This document shows, one piece after another, positions 43,183 through 52,810 of a stretch of 64,000 nucleotides of DNA (position 1 is its first letter; each line of letters begins with the position of its first letter). The position numbers and the translations under genes were made by a program. Below the pieces are notes generated by a model. It saw nothing but the letters and a program-made list of their open reading frames with translations, searched no databases and was not told the DNA's origin. This stretch comes from Collimonas arenae (lineage in GTDB: Bacteria > Pseudomonadota > Gammaproteobacteria > Burkholderiales > Burkholderiaceae_D), in assembly GCF_001584165.1 (NCBI RefSeq), contig NZ_CP013233.1:2302620-2366619 (forward strand), in the 5' to 3' direction.

Positions 43183-44091
43183 ATGAAATCGCATCAATTG
43201 CAGGAAACATCATTGCGTTATTTTCTCGAAGTCGTTCGTTGCGGCTCGATCAGCGAAGCCTCGCAGCGCCTGAACGTCGCCAGCTCGGCGATCAGTCGGC
43301 AGATCACCGGCCTGGAACAGATTCTGGATACCGTGTTGTTCGAGCGCCGCCCGCGCGGCATGGTGCTCAGCGCGGGCGGCGAAGTATTGGCCGCGCATGC
43401 GCTCAAATCGGCGCTGGAAGCCGACCGGGTGGTGGCCGATCTGTTGTCGCTCAAGGGCTTGAAGAGTGGCAGGATCAGGATCGCCAGCACGGAAGGTTTC
43501 GCCATTGATTTCCTGCCGCGCCTGATCTCGGATTTCCAGAAAAAATATCCGGCGATCGTATTCCAGTTGTATGTGGGGCCGCCAGCCAGCGTCTCGCGCC
43601 AGGTGCGCGAAGGCAATGCGGATATCGGCCTCACCTTCAGCCGCATCCCCGAGCCGAATATCAAGGTCGTGCACCAGCAGCCCGCGCCGGTCATGGCGAT
43701 CATGCGCAAAGACCATCCGCTGAGCCAATTCAAACAGGTGTCTTTATCGCAATTGGCTGCCTATCCGATCGCGCTGCCGGAACCAAACACCACCTTGCGC
43801 CAGCTGTTCGATCTTGCGTGTAACCGCCAGCAATTGCTGTTCGAGCCGGTGTTGACCAGTAACTATGTTGAGGCCTTGTACAATTTTGTGATGCACAGCG
43901 GCGGCGTCTCCATCTCCGGCGAAGTCTCGGTGCGGGACCGGGTCGCAGAGGGAAAAATGCTCATGCTGCCGATTCGCGATCGAGGGCTGGATGGGCGCCA
44001 GGTCGAAGTACAAACCTTGATCGGGCGCACCCTGCCGCGCGTTGTGGAAACGTTTCTGGACTATCTGTTGAATCATCTGAGGTCACAGTAA
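43183..44091 (+). CDS. LysR-family transcriptional regulator
   Basis: 302 aa from the ATG at 43183. N-terminal winged HTH LRYFLEVVRCGSISEASQRLNVASSAISRQITGLEQ, then a LysR substrate domain (RIRIASTEGFAIDFLPRLISDFQKKYP). Classical divergent placement next to a transporter operon suggests it senses a peptide or amino-acid ligand and controls it. Confidence 0.92.
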   Translation: MKSHQLQETSLRYFLEVVRCGSISEASQRLNVASSAISRQITGLEQILDTVLFERRPRGMVLSAGGEVLAAHALKSALEADRVVADLLSLKGLKSGRIRIASTEGFAIDFLPRLISDFQKKYPAIVFQLYVGPPASVSRQVREGNADIGLTFSRIPEPNIKVVHQQPAPVMAIMRKDHPLSQFKQVSLSQLAAYPIALPEPNTTLRQLFDLACNRQQLLFEPVLTSNYVEALYNFVMHSGGVSISGEVSVRDRVAEGKMLMLPIRDRGLDGRQVEVQTLIGRTLPRVVETFLDYLLNHLRSQ

Positions 44092-44127
44092 GTCGATAGC
44101 AATCGATCTGACGCGCGCAATCGTATG

Positions 44128-44637
44128 CTAGATCGGCAACTGGGTGGTTGAGAGAACCTGTTTGAGCACCATGAATGTGCGGATTTGCCGCACACCCGGC
44201 AAGTACAGCAACTGCTCTGCATGGAGGCGGTTGTAGCTGTCATTATCTTTGGTTCGCAGTAGCATGAAGTAATCAAACTCGCCTGTCACCACATGACATT
44301 CGAGGCAGCCAGACACTTTTTGCGCCGCCCGCTCGAAATCGGCAAACGACTCTGGTGTCGACCTGTCCAGCACCACACCGATCATCACCAAGGTGCCGGC
44401 ATCCAGGGCACGTGGATCAAGCAGCGCCACTATCCCTTTGATCAGCCCCAATTCCTTGAGCCGCTCGACTCTTCGCAGACACGCCGGAGCACTCAGATTC
44501 ACCTTGGCCGCCAACGCAACATTCGACACCGAGGCGTCGCGCTGCAGCGCCCTGAGAATCGCCCGATCGGTGCGATCCATGGTTTCGCCGGCGGCATCGG
44601 CGGGCAACGGCGTTGAGCGCAATTTTATTGCTTTCAT
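44128..44637 (-). CDS. acdR: Lrp/AsnC-family regulator (AcdR-like)
   Basis: 169 aa; AsnC HTH MDRTDRAILRALQRDASVSNVALAAKVNLSAPACLRRVERLKELGLIKG, then the RAM ligand domain (VIGVVLDR...HVVTGEFDYFMLLRTKD). Divergent from acdS, exactly as acdR and acdS are arranged in Pseudomonas and Burkholderia, where AcdR activates ACC deaminase. The first 19 residues before MDRTDR may be an N-terminal extension or the wrong start. Confidence 0.88.
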   Translation of the reverse strand: MKAIKLRSTPLPADAAGETMDRTDRAILRALQRDASVSNVALAAKVNLSAPACLRRVERLKELGLIKGIVALLDPRALDAGTLVMIGVVLDRSTPESFADFERAAQKVSGCLECHVVTGEFDYFMLLRTKDNDSYNRLHAEQLLYLPGVRQIRTFMVLKQVLSTTQLPI

Positions 44638-44640
44638 GTG

Positions 44641-44660
44641 TGTTTATTCAAAATAAAACA
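44641..44660. promoter_or_regulatory. near-palindrome in the acdR-acdS divergent region
   Basis: TGTTTATT-CAA-AATAAAACA, a near-perfect inverted repeat just upstream of the acdR start. It is a candidate Lrp/AcdR binding site. The 213-bp intergenic region 44638-44850 is otherwise AT-rich promoter DNA. Confidence 0.45.
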
Positions 44661-44850
44661 TGGATATATCCGGAATTCTCATATTTTAAAGCCGATTAAT
44701 TGAAGAAACTTGCAACCATGTTTCTTGCGATTGATTCTAATATGGAATTGATCTCAACATCAATGAAAGCTGGATTTCAGCATGCCTGTTTTCTTCGCCA
44801 GCTTTGATGCGTGGATACCTACTCCCACCCCAACCCAAGGAGCTGTTCCC

Positions 44851-45867
44851 ATGAACTTGAAAAAATTTCCACGTCACCAGCTTACTTTCGGACCGACACC
44901 AATCCAACCGCTGAAACGGCTAAGCGCCCATCTTGGCGGCAAGGTCGAGCTTTACGCCAAACGCGAAGACTGCAACAGCGGCCTGGCATTCGGCGGCAAC
45001 AAGACCCGCAAGCTTGAGTACCTGATCCCTGAAGCGCTGGAAGGCGGCTACGACACCCTGGTTTCGATCGGTGGCATACAGTCGAATCAAACGCGTCAGG
45101 TTGCTGCAGTGGCTGCGCATCTGGGTCTCAAATGCGTATTGGTGCAGGAAAACTGGGTCAACTATTCGGATGCCGTGTACGACCGGGTCGGCAATATCGA
45201 GATGTCGCGCATCATGGGCGCCGATGTGCGGCTGGACAGCGCCGGCTTTGATATCGGCATCCGGCAAAGCTGGGAACAGGCGATGGAAGATGTGCGCAAG
45301 GCCGGCGGCAAGCCCTTCCCTATCCCCGCCGGCTGTTCCGAGCATCCACGCGGCGGCCTTGGATTCGTCGGCTTTGCTGAAGAAGTAGGGCAACAGGAAG
45401 CCGAGCTGGGCTTCAAATTCGACTACATCGTTACTTGTTCGGTAACCGGCAGCACGCAAGCCGGCATGCTGGTGGGTTTTGCCGCCGACGGCCGCGCCGA
45501 CCGCGTGATCGGCATCGATGCTTCAGCCAAGCCGCAGCAGACCTTCGAACAGATTCTGCGGATCGCAAAAAACACCGCCGGGCTGGTCGAACTTGGGCGC
45601 GACATCACCGCCAAGGATGTGGTGCTCGATACCCGTTTCGGCGGCCCCGAATACGGTTTGCCGAACGACGGCACGCTGGAAGCCATCCGTCTGTGCGCCC
45701 GTACGGAAGGCATGCTGACCGATCCTGTCTACGAGGGCAAATCGATGCACGGAATGATCGAAAAAGTGCGGCTGGGTGAGTTTCCCGCAGGTTCCAAGGT
45801 ACTGTATGCCCACTTGGGCGGAGTGCCCGCGCTGAACGCTTATAGCTTCCTGTTCCGCAACGGTTGA
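44851..45867 (+). CDS. acdS: 1-aminocyclopropane-1-carboxylate deaminase
   Basis: PLP enzyme that opens ACC to 2-oxobutyrate and ammonia, lowering plant ethylene; typical of plant- or fungus-associated bacteria. 338 aa from the ATG at 44851 behind AAGGAGC. Family-defining residues are present: PLP-lysine K51 in GGNKTRK, S78 in GIQSNQ, Y294 and E295 in DPVYEGKS, and L322 in AHLGG. E295 and L322 separate true ACC deaminases from D-cysteine desulfhydrases, so the call is firm. Confidence 0.97.
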   Translation: MNLKKFPRHQLTFGPTPIQPLKRLSAHLGGKVELYAKREDCNSGLAFGGNKTRKLEYLIPEALEGGYDTLVSIGGIQSNQTRQVAAVAAHLGLKCVLVQENWVNYSDAVYDRVGNIEMSRIMGADVRLDSAGFDIGIRQSWEQAMEDVRKAGGKPFPIPAGCSEHPRGGLGFVGFAEEVGQQEAELGFKFDYIVTCSVTGSTQAGMLVGFAADGRADRVIGIDASAKPQQTFEQILRIAKNTAGLVELGRDITAKDVVLDTRFGGPEYGLPNDGTLEAIRLCARTEGMLTDPVYEGKSMHGMIEKVRLGEFPAGSKVLYAHLGGVPALNAYSFLFRNG

Positions 45868-46171
45868 TCGGGTTGAATCTTCGGTACGCCGCGCGGGTAT
45901 CCGCAAAGCGTACCGTAGGCACTGCAAGACATCCTTTCAAATACCGCTCAAACAATTGCCAATTCCGACCTCGATGGTTGTTCTACCGCGCCAGCTGCGC
46001 CAAATCCTTGCAGGGCACATACCCGCCCGCATGGGTGTATCGTTACTCTGGCTTTCAGCGCTGCTGCACGAATTCCCTGCAACACCGTTACAACTGCACG
46101 GTTCGGCTTGAACGCATCTCCCAAATTAAATATTAGCAGGCCCTAAAGCCCAATCACGAGGAACGAGGACC
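45868..46171. other. intergenic region before the dehydrogenase
   Basis: About 300 bp. No gene or strong hairpin seen. Probably holds the promoter of the dehydrogenase gene; no clear box identified. Confidence 0.5.
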
Positions 46172-48855
46172 ATGGAAATGTCATCCGTCAACACTCTGAA
46201 TAATCCATTCGACAGTGATGCGCAGGAAACCGAAGAGTGGCTAGCTGCGCTGCAGGCGACCATCCAGGCCTCCGGTCCTGAACGCGCGCGTTACCTGTTG
46301 TCGAGGCTTAGTGCAGCTGCCCAGACGTGGGGAGTCAAATGGCGCGATGCGCGCAATACGCCCTATGCCAACACGATTCGTGTCGAGGATGAACCGCCGT
46401 TTCCGGGTGGCGCCGACGCACTGTCGATCGAACAGCGCCTAGCCAGCCTGATGCGCTGGAACGCGCTGGCGATGGTGGTGCGCGCCAACCGCGCCTATGG
46501 TGAGCTGGGCGGCCATATCGCCAGTTACGCTTCTGCCGCCGATCTGTTCGAAGTCGGCTTCAACCATTTTTTCCGTGCGCGCACGGACTCTTTTGGCGGC
46601 GACCTGGTCTATTTCCAGGCGCATTCGGCACCCGGCATTTATGCACGCGCCTTCCTGGAAGGCACGTTGACGGAAAAGGAACTGTCGTTCTACCGACAGG
46701 AAATCGAAGCGAAAAAACATGGCGCGCGGGGCCTGTCTTCGTATCCGCACCCGTGGTTGATGGAAAATTTCTGGCAGTTCCCTACCGGCTCGATGGGACT
46801 CGGACCGATCAGCGCCATCTACCAAGCACGCTTCATGCGCTATATGGAACACCGCGGCTTGCTGGCGCCGCAGGAGCGCAAGGTCTGGGGCGTATTCGGC
46901 GACGGCGAGATGGACGAACCGGAATCGCTGGCGGCGCTCAGCCTGGCATCGCGCGAAACGCTGGACAACCTGGTGTTCGTGGTCAATTGCAATTTGCAAC
47001 GGCTCGATGGCCCGGTGCGCGGCAACGGCCATATTGTCGATGAGCTGGAAACCATATTTGCCGGCTGCGGCTGGAATGTCATCAAGCTGCTTTGGGGTTC
47101 GGACTGGATCCGCTGTTCGCGCGCGACCAGTCAGGCGACCTGCTCAATGCGCTTAACCAGACGGTAGACGGCCAGTTGCAAACCTTCGCCGCCAACGATG
47201 GCGCCTTCAATCGCGCCCGCTTCTTTGGACAAAATCCTGCGTTGCAGGCAATCGGCGCGACGCTGACCGACGACGAGATCGACCGCCTGCATCGCGGCGG
47301 ACACGACATGAAGAAGATCCATGCTGCATATCTCTCCGCCGCAAATCATCGCGGCCAGCCGACGGTGATACTCGCGCAAACCAAAAAAGGCTTTGGCATG
47401 GGCGCTGCCGGACAAGGCAAGATGGCCACCCACCAACAGAAAAAACTCGACGCAGGCACCTTAATTGAGTTCCGTGACCGCTTCCGCCTGCCGATTTCCG
47501 ATGCGGACTGCGAAGCGCTGGCATTCTACAAGCCGGCAGATGGCAGTCCCGAGATGCGCCATCTGTTGCAACGACGTGCGTCATTGGGTGGTTTTATACC
47601 TCGACGCAGCGTATCGCAAACAAGGATTGCGGTGCCGGAGATGGCGTCTTACGCGAAATTTTCACTGGATGCCGATGGCAAGGAAATGTCGACCACGATG
47701 GCATTGGTACGCATGCTGGGCACCCTGCTGAAAGACGACGGTATCGGCAAGCACATCGTGCCGATAGTGGCCGACGAAGCCCGCACTTTCGGCATGGCAA
47801 ATCTGTTCAAACAGGTCGGCATCTATTCGTCGCAAGGCCAGCTGTATGAGCCTGAAGACATAGGCTCTATTCTGTCTTACCGGGAAGCCAAGGATGGCCA
47901 GATCCTGGAAGAAGGTATCTCGGAAGCTGGCGCCATTTCTTCCTGGACCGCTGCTGCGACCAGCTATTCGGTACATGGCTTGCCGATGTTGCCTTTCTAT
48001 ATTTACTACTCGATGTTCGGTTTCCAGCGTATCGGCGATCTGATCTGGGCCGCAGCGGACCAGCGGGCGCGTGGCTTCCTCATCGGCGCCACCTCCGGAC
48101 GCACCACCCTGGCGGGCGAAGGCTTGCAGCATCAGGATGGCTCCAGCCATCTGGTTGCAGCTACGGTGCCGAACTGCGTTTCCTATGACCCGGCCTATGC
48201 CTATGAGTTGGCGGTGATCGTACAGGACGGCATGCGCCGCATGCTCGGCAACAATGAAGATATCTTCTATTACATCACTGTAACCAATGAAAATGAGGCG
48301 CAACCTAGCATGCCGGCGGGTGTCGAAGACGGCATCAAGCGCGGCATGTACTGTCTGCTTCCACAAGATAATGCCGATGTCCGCTTACTCGCAGCCGGTC
48401 CGATCCTGAAGGAAGCGATCGGCGCGGCGGCTTTGTTGCGGGAAAAATTCGGTATCAACGCCGAAGTCTGGAGTGTCACCAGTTATACGGAACTGGCGCG
48501 CGACGGCGTCGCGGCCGAACGGCTGCAGCGCCTGTCCAGTTCGTCTCCGGACGCCTACATCACGCAGCAACTCTGGCGCAGCGACGCACCAGTCATCGCC
48601 GCCAGCGATTATGTACGCAGCATTCCCGAAAGCATCCGCGCTTACGTGCCCGCTCGCTACGTCACCCTGGGCACGGACGGCTTTGGGCGCAGCGATACGC
48701 GCGCGAACCTGCGCGACTTTTTCGAGGTCGACGCGAAATGGATTGCGTTTGCTGCATTACGTGAACTGCCCGCTGGAAAAGATGCAGCGCAATTGCCGAA
48801 ATTTGCGGAGGCGCTTGGCCTGGATTTGACGAAACCATGGTCAATAAAGGAGTGA
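46172..48855 (+). CDS. homodimeric AceE-type 2-oxo acid dehydrogenase E1, frameshifted (MdeB-like?)
   Basis: Recognisable as the pyruvate dehydrogenase E1 family: HSAPGIYARAFLEGTL, the TPP motif GDGEMDEPESLAALSLA...NCNLQRLDGPV, VWSVTSYTELARDG and GTDGFGRSD. The two halves (46172-47167 and 47092-48855) lie in different frames; adding one G to the GG at 47106-47107 restores LLWGSDWDPLFARDQSG and an 894-aa protein. No aceF or lpd follows, so it is not a standard PDH operon. A stand-alone AceE homologue (MdeB) acts on 2-oxobutyrate in Pseudomonas; beside acdS, whose product is 2-oxobutyrate, that role is attractive but inferred. Confidence 0.85.
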
Positions 48856-49004
48856 CGCTACTGCGGGGCGTTCGATTGGGGCACTGCATTCGCCAGACAA
48901 TGGAAGGAGCCCAAATGGAGTGGGCCAATTCAGCGCGCAAACGCCCACCGACCCCACCGATCCAATTGAGCGCGAGCGATGACTCACAAGGCATTGCCGC
49001 CAGC

Positions 49005-52000
49005 TTACCAACTCCACCGCATGCCTGCATCCGCCATCGCCGTGCGCTGCTGTGCTCCTCCCAGGTTGGTGGTGTAGGTTGCCGTCACGAATACACTGGT
49101 CGACTTATTGATTGTTGCGACCAGACCAGCGTTTAGCTGGCCCGCTGTCTGATGCGTACCGTTCGAGATCACTGTGGTGCCATCAAAAGTCGTGGTGTCG
49201 TGGGAGCCGGAACTGCGCAGCAGGTTCAGCCGCAGATACGGTTGCCAAACCGTCGTCGACGTTTCAAAACGACTTTGTAATCGTACTCCGAGCCGAGCGA
49301 GGAAGGTGTTGCCGTTGTTAAAGCTCACAGTCGAAACACCATCATTCAAGTCATTGAACGCTAGGTTTTGCCAGATTACCTGCGCTTGAGGCTCAATAGT
49401 CACACCCGCACCGAGTGAAATTGGCAGGCCGCCCTCGACCGATCCGAGGAGCGCGCTGCCGTGCGTGTGTGCACCTACGCCGTCATGTGAACGCGGGTCC
49501 GCAGACAGTGAACTTCCCATCAGGACCGCGTCCGTGTACCAGCCACTTGGGCCGATGTGAGTCCAGTAGCCGCCAAGACTATATGCGTCAATTGCAACAT
49601 TGCCGACATCAAGATTCTGCACTGCCAACGCAAAGCCGTTGACGTTCCCGGTGGCATGCGCAAAACCGACAAACAGACCGTAATGGTTACGTTGGCCGCT
49701 AGCGCTGGTGTCCGCATAGAGGTCATGACCTACCTGCATTCCCGTCATTGACCCGTCAAACTGGGGTGAGACAGTTCCATCTTGACGTTGCTTGGTATGG
49801 CTGCCCCAGACACGCCCCCAAGCTGCCGGCAGTTCCCCGTTCTCGATCAACAACGATTGCTCACCCTGCCTATCATGGAAATTATCGAGTTGCTGGATAT
49901 TAAGTTGTCGGGCGACGCTGGGAACTTCCGCATAGATAGGCACCTCGGGACGATACAACGGTGTTGTTTCGGGGCCAGTCGACGGCGTAGTTGGTGGGAC
50001 GGCCGGAGGTATCTCAGCCGGAGGCTCAACTATGGGCGGAGTTGACGTTACAGTGTTTCGCAGATACCAGTTTTCAGATGTGCCGCTGGTCACGCCGCCT
50101 TTGGCAAGATAGTAGGAATACGCCCCGGCCTTAACCGGTCCTGCCAGTGCAAACGCGCTTGCGGTAGTCGTCGCGCCATTCACGGCCTGCACTACTTCAA
50201 TGCCGTCGGCGACGATGGCCGCGCCAGGACCGCCGACATTCGTGATACGCAAGCTAGATGATCCGCTGGCGGTACCACCATTGATGACTAACCGGTCAGA
50301 CGCCGCTCCATCGCCTGCGAGGAAGGTGTTCAGAGAGATGCTGCCATTTTGGCCGACATAGTTGCCGACAACGTTGAGTCGGTTGCCTATCCCTTGGCCG
50401 CCGATTTGCACCAGGCCAGCATTGGTCAATGGTCCGTTGATCGTAAAATTGCCCTTACCTGAACCTGCGAACTGTGGCACAGCATTGGCCACTGCAATTG
50501 TGCCATTGTTGTTCACGGAACCGGTGACGCTGCCATACCCGCCGAGCATTGCACCTGAGGCGACGATCGTATTTCCACCACCAGACAATGTTGCCGCAGC
50601 GTGCGACGCGTCGCCCACCGCAAGTATTCCGGCGGCGACGTTCGTTCCTCCAGTATATGGATTGTTCGTGTTCAGCACTGTCATACCGGCACCAGCTTGC
50701 GTAACCGAGCCGGTCCCGGAAATTGCGCCAGCGAACGTCACGTCGTCTGAACGGTTGAAGACCAGTGTACCGTTGTTGACTACATCGCCGACGATGCTGC
50801 CCGTTGTGCCAGCATTGCCAAGTTGCAGTGTACCGGCGGAAATACTGGTTCCTCCACCATAGGAGTTATTCCCGGTTAACACCGTGGCGCCGCTGCCGGC
50901 CTGATTGACCGATCCTGTGCCTGAGATCGTCCCGGGAAACAGCAACGTGTCGGAACGGTTAAAGACAAGAGAGCCGTTATTGGCAACATCGCCGACGATG
51001 CTACCAGTCGAACCACCGTTGCCCAGCTGCAGCGTGCCTGCCGAAATCGTCGTACCACCACTATAAGTATTACTCCCTGCAAGCGTCAGAGTGCCTGTTC
51101 CCGCCTTGTTGAAGCTGCCCGAACCAGTCATGCCTTGCGTCAGTGTGGATGTAAATCCTTGCGTGTCGATGGTGCCGCCGGGCGCATTGATGGTTACCGC
51201 ACGCGTATTGGAGAGATCAAAACTCTGCAAAAGCTGAAGCGTCCCGCCGTTGAATGTCAGCCCACCGGTGTTAGCTCCAAGCGCGTTGTCAACGCCCACA
51301 GCAACGGTGCCGCCGGTGAGCGTGGTGCCGCCGGAATAAGTATTGCCGCCGGCAGCTGTCGGCGCTAGCACTAACGTGCCGCCCTGAGTCTTTTCGACCG
51401 CGCCGGTGCCTGAGATGAAACCAGTATAAGTCCCGTTGTCAGGCTGCACGAAACGTACCAGTCCGTTATCCACGACACTAGGTGGCAAGCTTTGCGCACG
51501 CGCTTCAAGCGTGCCTGCTGCATCGACAAGCACCTGACCTGTATATCCGCTATTGTTGCCGGTTAATGCCAACGTACCTTGCTGAACCTCAGCAAAGGTG
51601 ACGCCGGTAACGGTGCCAGTCAGCGTCCAGGTCCCTGAGTCGTTCTTGATGAGCGATGAGAAATTGGTCATATTGCCGGGCAGAGAAGAACTGCCGGTAC
51701 CGCTCAGGAAGATGGTGTTGTTGCCTTTGCCGCCATCAAAATTTCCAGTAATCACTGACCCGGTATAGAGCCGTAAGGTATCATTGCCGCCTGAAAAAAC
51801 AAGGTTGCCGATGATTTGCCCCTTGTTGGTGAAGTCGACCGCGCCGTTCCCGGACGCACCGATCACATTGCCTGGCGCCTGAATGATCCCCGTTGCATTA
51901 TTGATGATCGTATTCAGGCCACTTGTATTCTGAAACCAGATGGCAGCGGTGTTATTTGACTTGATCGTGCCATTGTTGACGATGAGATTGCCGCTGCCTT

Positions 52001-52472
52001 GTGGATTGACTGCTTCTGCACTGCCTTGGAAGCCGGTCGCGAGGACCTGCCCTCCCTGATTAACTGTCAATGTGCCGTTGTTGCGGAATTCGATCGTATT
52101 GGCGCCGGTGTTGTATAGCCCATTATTGTTGGCCGCAGCAGAACTCACTGTACCGCCATTCTGGACCGTCACGTTCGCGTTGTCGCGCAGACTGATAGCA
52201 TTCGCATCGCCCACCGCTAGTTGGCTGCCCGTTCCAACGGTGACGGTTCGACCATCCTCGCTAGCAACATTACCGGTCCCCACTGTCGAGGTCCACGGAT
52301 TGGGCGCCCCGGTATCGCAGGCTGTAATTTTCCCTGAAGTGTTGCAGGCTGCGTAGGCTGTTCCTGGCACCAGATTTAGCGCAGGTATCAGCGCAAAGGA
52401 GGATGCGGCAGAAAGAATTAGGCGGTAGTGAATGGGGTGGGTCATTTTCAATATCATTTGAAAGTTAGGCAT
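49005..52472 (-). CDS. autotransporter with beta-strand repeat passenger
   Basis: Type Va secreted protein, 1155 aa. Signal region (HYRLILSAASSFALIPALNLVPGTAYA), a long passenger of Gly/Thr/Asn-rich beta-helix repeats (PATR type, SGGTTISAGTLQLGNGG), a Pro-rich hinge near residue 845 (PPAEIPPAVPPTTP) and a C-terminal beta-barrel from about residue 885 ending MRWSW. The start is uncertain: ATG at 52472, 52457 or 52445. Probably a surface adhesin or matrix protein. The passenger shows no protease triad or other catalytic motif. Confidence 0.88.
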   Translation of the reverse strand: MPNFQMILKMTHPIHYRLILSAASSFALIPALNLVPGTAYAACNTSGKITACDTGAPNPWTSTVGTGNVASEDGRTVTVGTGSQLAVGDANAISLRDNANVTVQNGGTVSSAAANNNGLYNTGANTIEFRNNGTLTVNQGGQVLATGFQGSAEAVNPQGSGNLIVNNGTIKSNNTAAIWFQNTSGLNTIINNATGIIQAPGNVIGASGNGAVDFTNKGQIIGNLVFSGGNDTLRLYTGSVITGNFDGGKGNNTIFLSGTGSSSLPGNMTNFSSLIKNDSGTWTLTGTVTGVTFAEVQQGTLALTGNNSGYTGQVLVDAAGTLEARAQSLPPSVVDNGLVRFVQPDNGTYTGFISGTGAVEKTQGGTLVLAPTAAGGNTYSGGTTLTGGTVAVGVDNALGANTGGLTFNGGTLQLLQSFDLSNTRAVTINAPGGTIDTQGFTSTLTQGMTGSGSFNKAGTGTLTLAGSNTYSGGTTISAGTLQLGNGGSTGSIVGDVANNGSLVFNRSDTLLFPGTISGTGSVNQAGSGATVLTGNNSYGGGTSISAGTLQLGNAGTTGSIVGDVVNNGTLVFNRSDDVTFAGAISGTGSVTQAGAGMTVLNTNNPYTGGTNVAAGILAVGDASHAAATLSGGGNTIVASGAMLGGYGSVTGSVNNNGTIAVANAVPQFAGSGKGNFTINGPLTNAGLVQIGGQGIGNRLNVVGNYVGQNGSISLNTFLAGDGAASDRLVINGGTASGSSSLRITNVGGPGAAIVADGIEVVQAVNGATTTASAFALAGPVKAGAYSYYLAKGGVTSGTSENWYLRNTVTSTPPIVEPPAEIPPAVPPTTPSTGPETTPLYRPEVPIYAEVPSVARQLNIQQLDNFHDRQGEQSLLIENGELPAAWGRVWGSHTKQRQDGTVSPQFDGSMTGMQVGHDLYADTSASGQRNHYGLFVGFAHATGNVNGFALAVQNLDVGNVAIDAYSLGGYWTHIGPSGWYTDAVLMGSSLSADPRSHDGVGAHTHGSALLGSVEGGLPISLGAGVTIEPQAQVIWQNLAFNDLNDGVSTVSFNNGNTFLARLGVRLQSRFETSTTVWQPYLRLNLLRSSGSHDTTTFDGTTVISNGTHQTAGQLNAGLVATINKSTSVFVTATYTTNLGGAQQRTAMADAGMRWSW
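50744..51053. repeat. tandem passenger repeats in the autotransporter
   Basis: Two near-identical units of about 100 bp (50744-50850 and 50950-51053) encode TLQLGNGGSTGSIVGDV and TLQLGNAGTTGSIVGDV with similar tails. A tandem repeat like this can vary in number by recombination and may change passenger length. Confidence 0.6.
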
Positions 52473-52483
52473 TTCATGATTGC

Positions 52484-52615
52484 GGATTACATTTCAAATT
52501 AACAATTTAAGATGTTATTTAACATTTGAATTTCGAAAATCCACGGTATATATGGGCAAATCAAACTTCGAGTTAACGAATTTATTGTCTCAGGATTACA
52601 TTTAAAAATAACAAT
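52484..52615. repeat. repeated AT-rich boxes upstream of the autotransporter
   Basis: In the 338-bp intergenic region 52473-52810, which has no gene, GGATTACATTT-x-AAxTAACAAT occurs at 52484-52506 and 52593-52615 (21 of 23 bases identical), with a weaker third copy from 52637 (TTTTACATTTAAGAATTGCA). Likely regulator or nucleoid-protein sites for the autotransporter. Confidence 0.5.
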
Positions 52616-52810
52616 ACGCGACACCATGTGACAATATTTTACATTTAAGAATTGCAAATAAACAACGTGCGCTGAGATTGCACAAAAAAAAGTACGCTGA
52701 AAATGACGATCGGCGTCGGTATTGAATGACGCCGATTCATGCATGAGATTATTGGTGTGTCCTAGATGGTTAACGTCCAATGCCGCCGCAGACAGTTCAT
52801 CACGACAACC

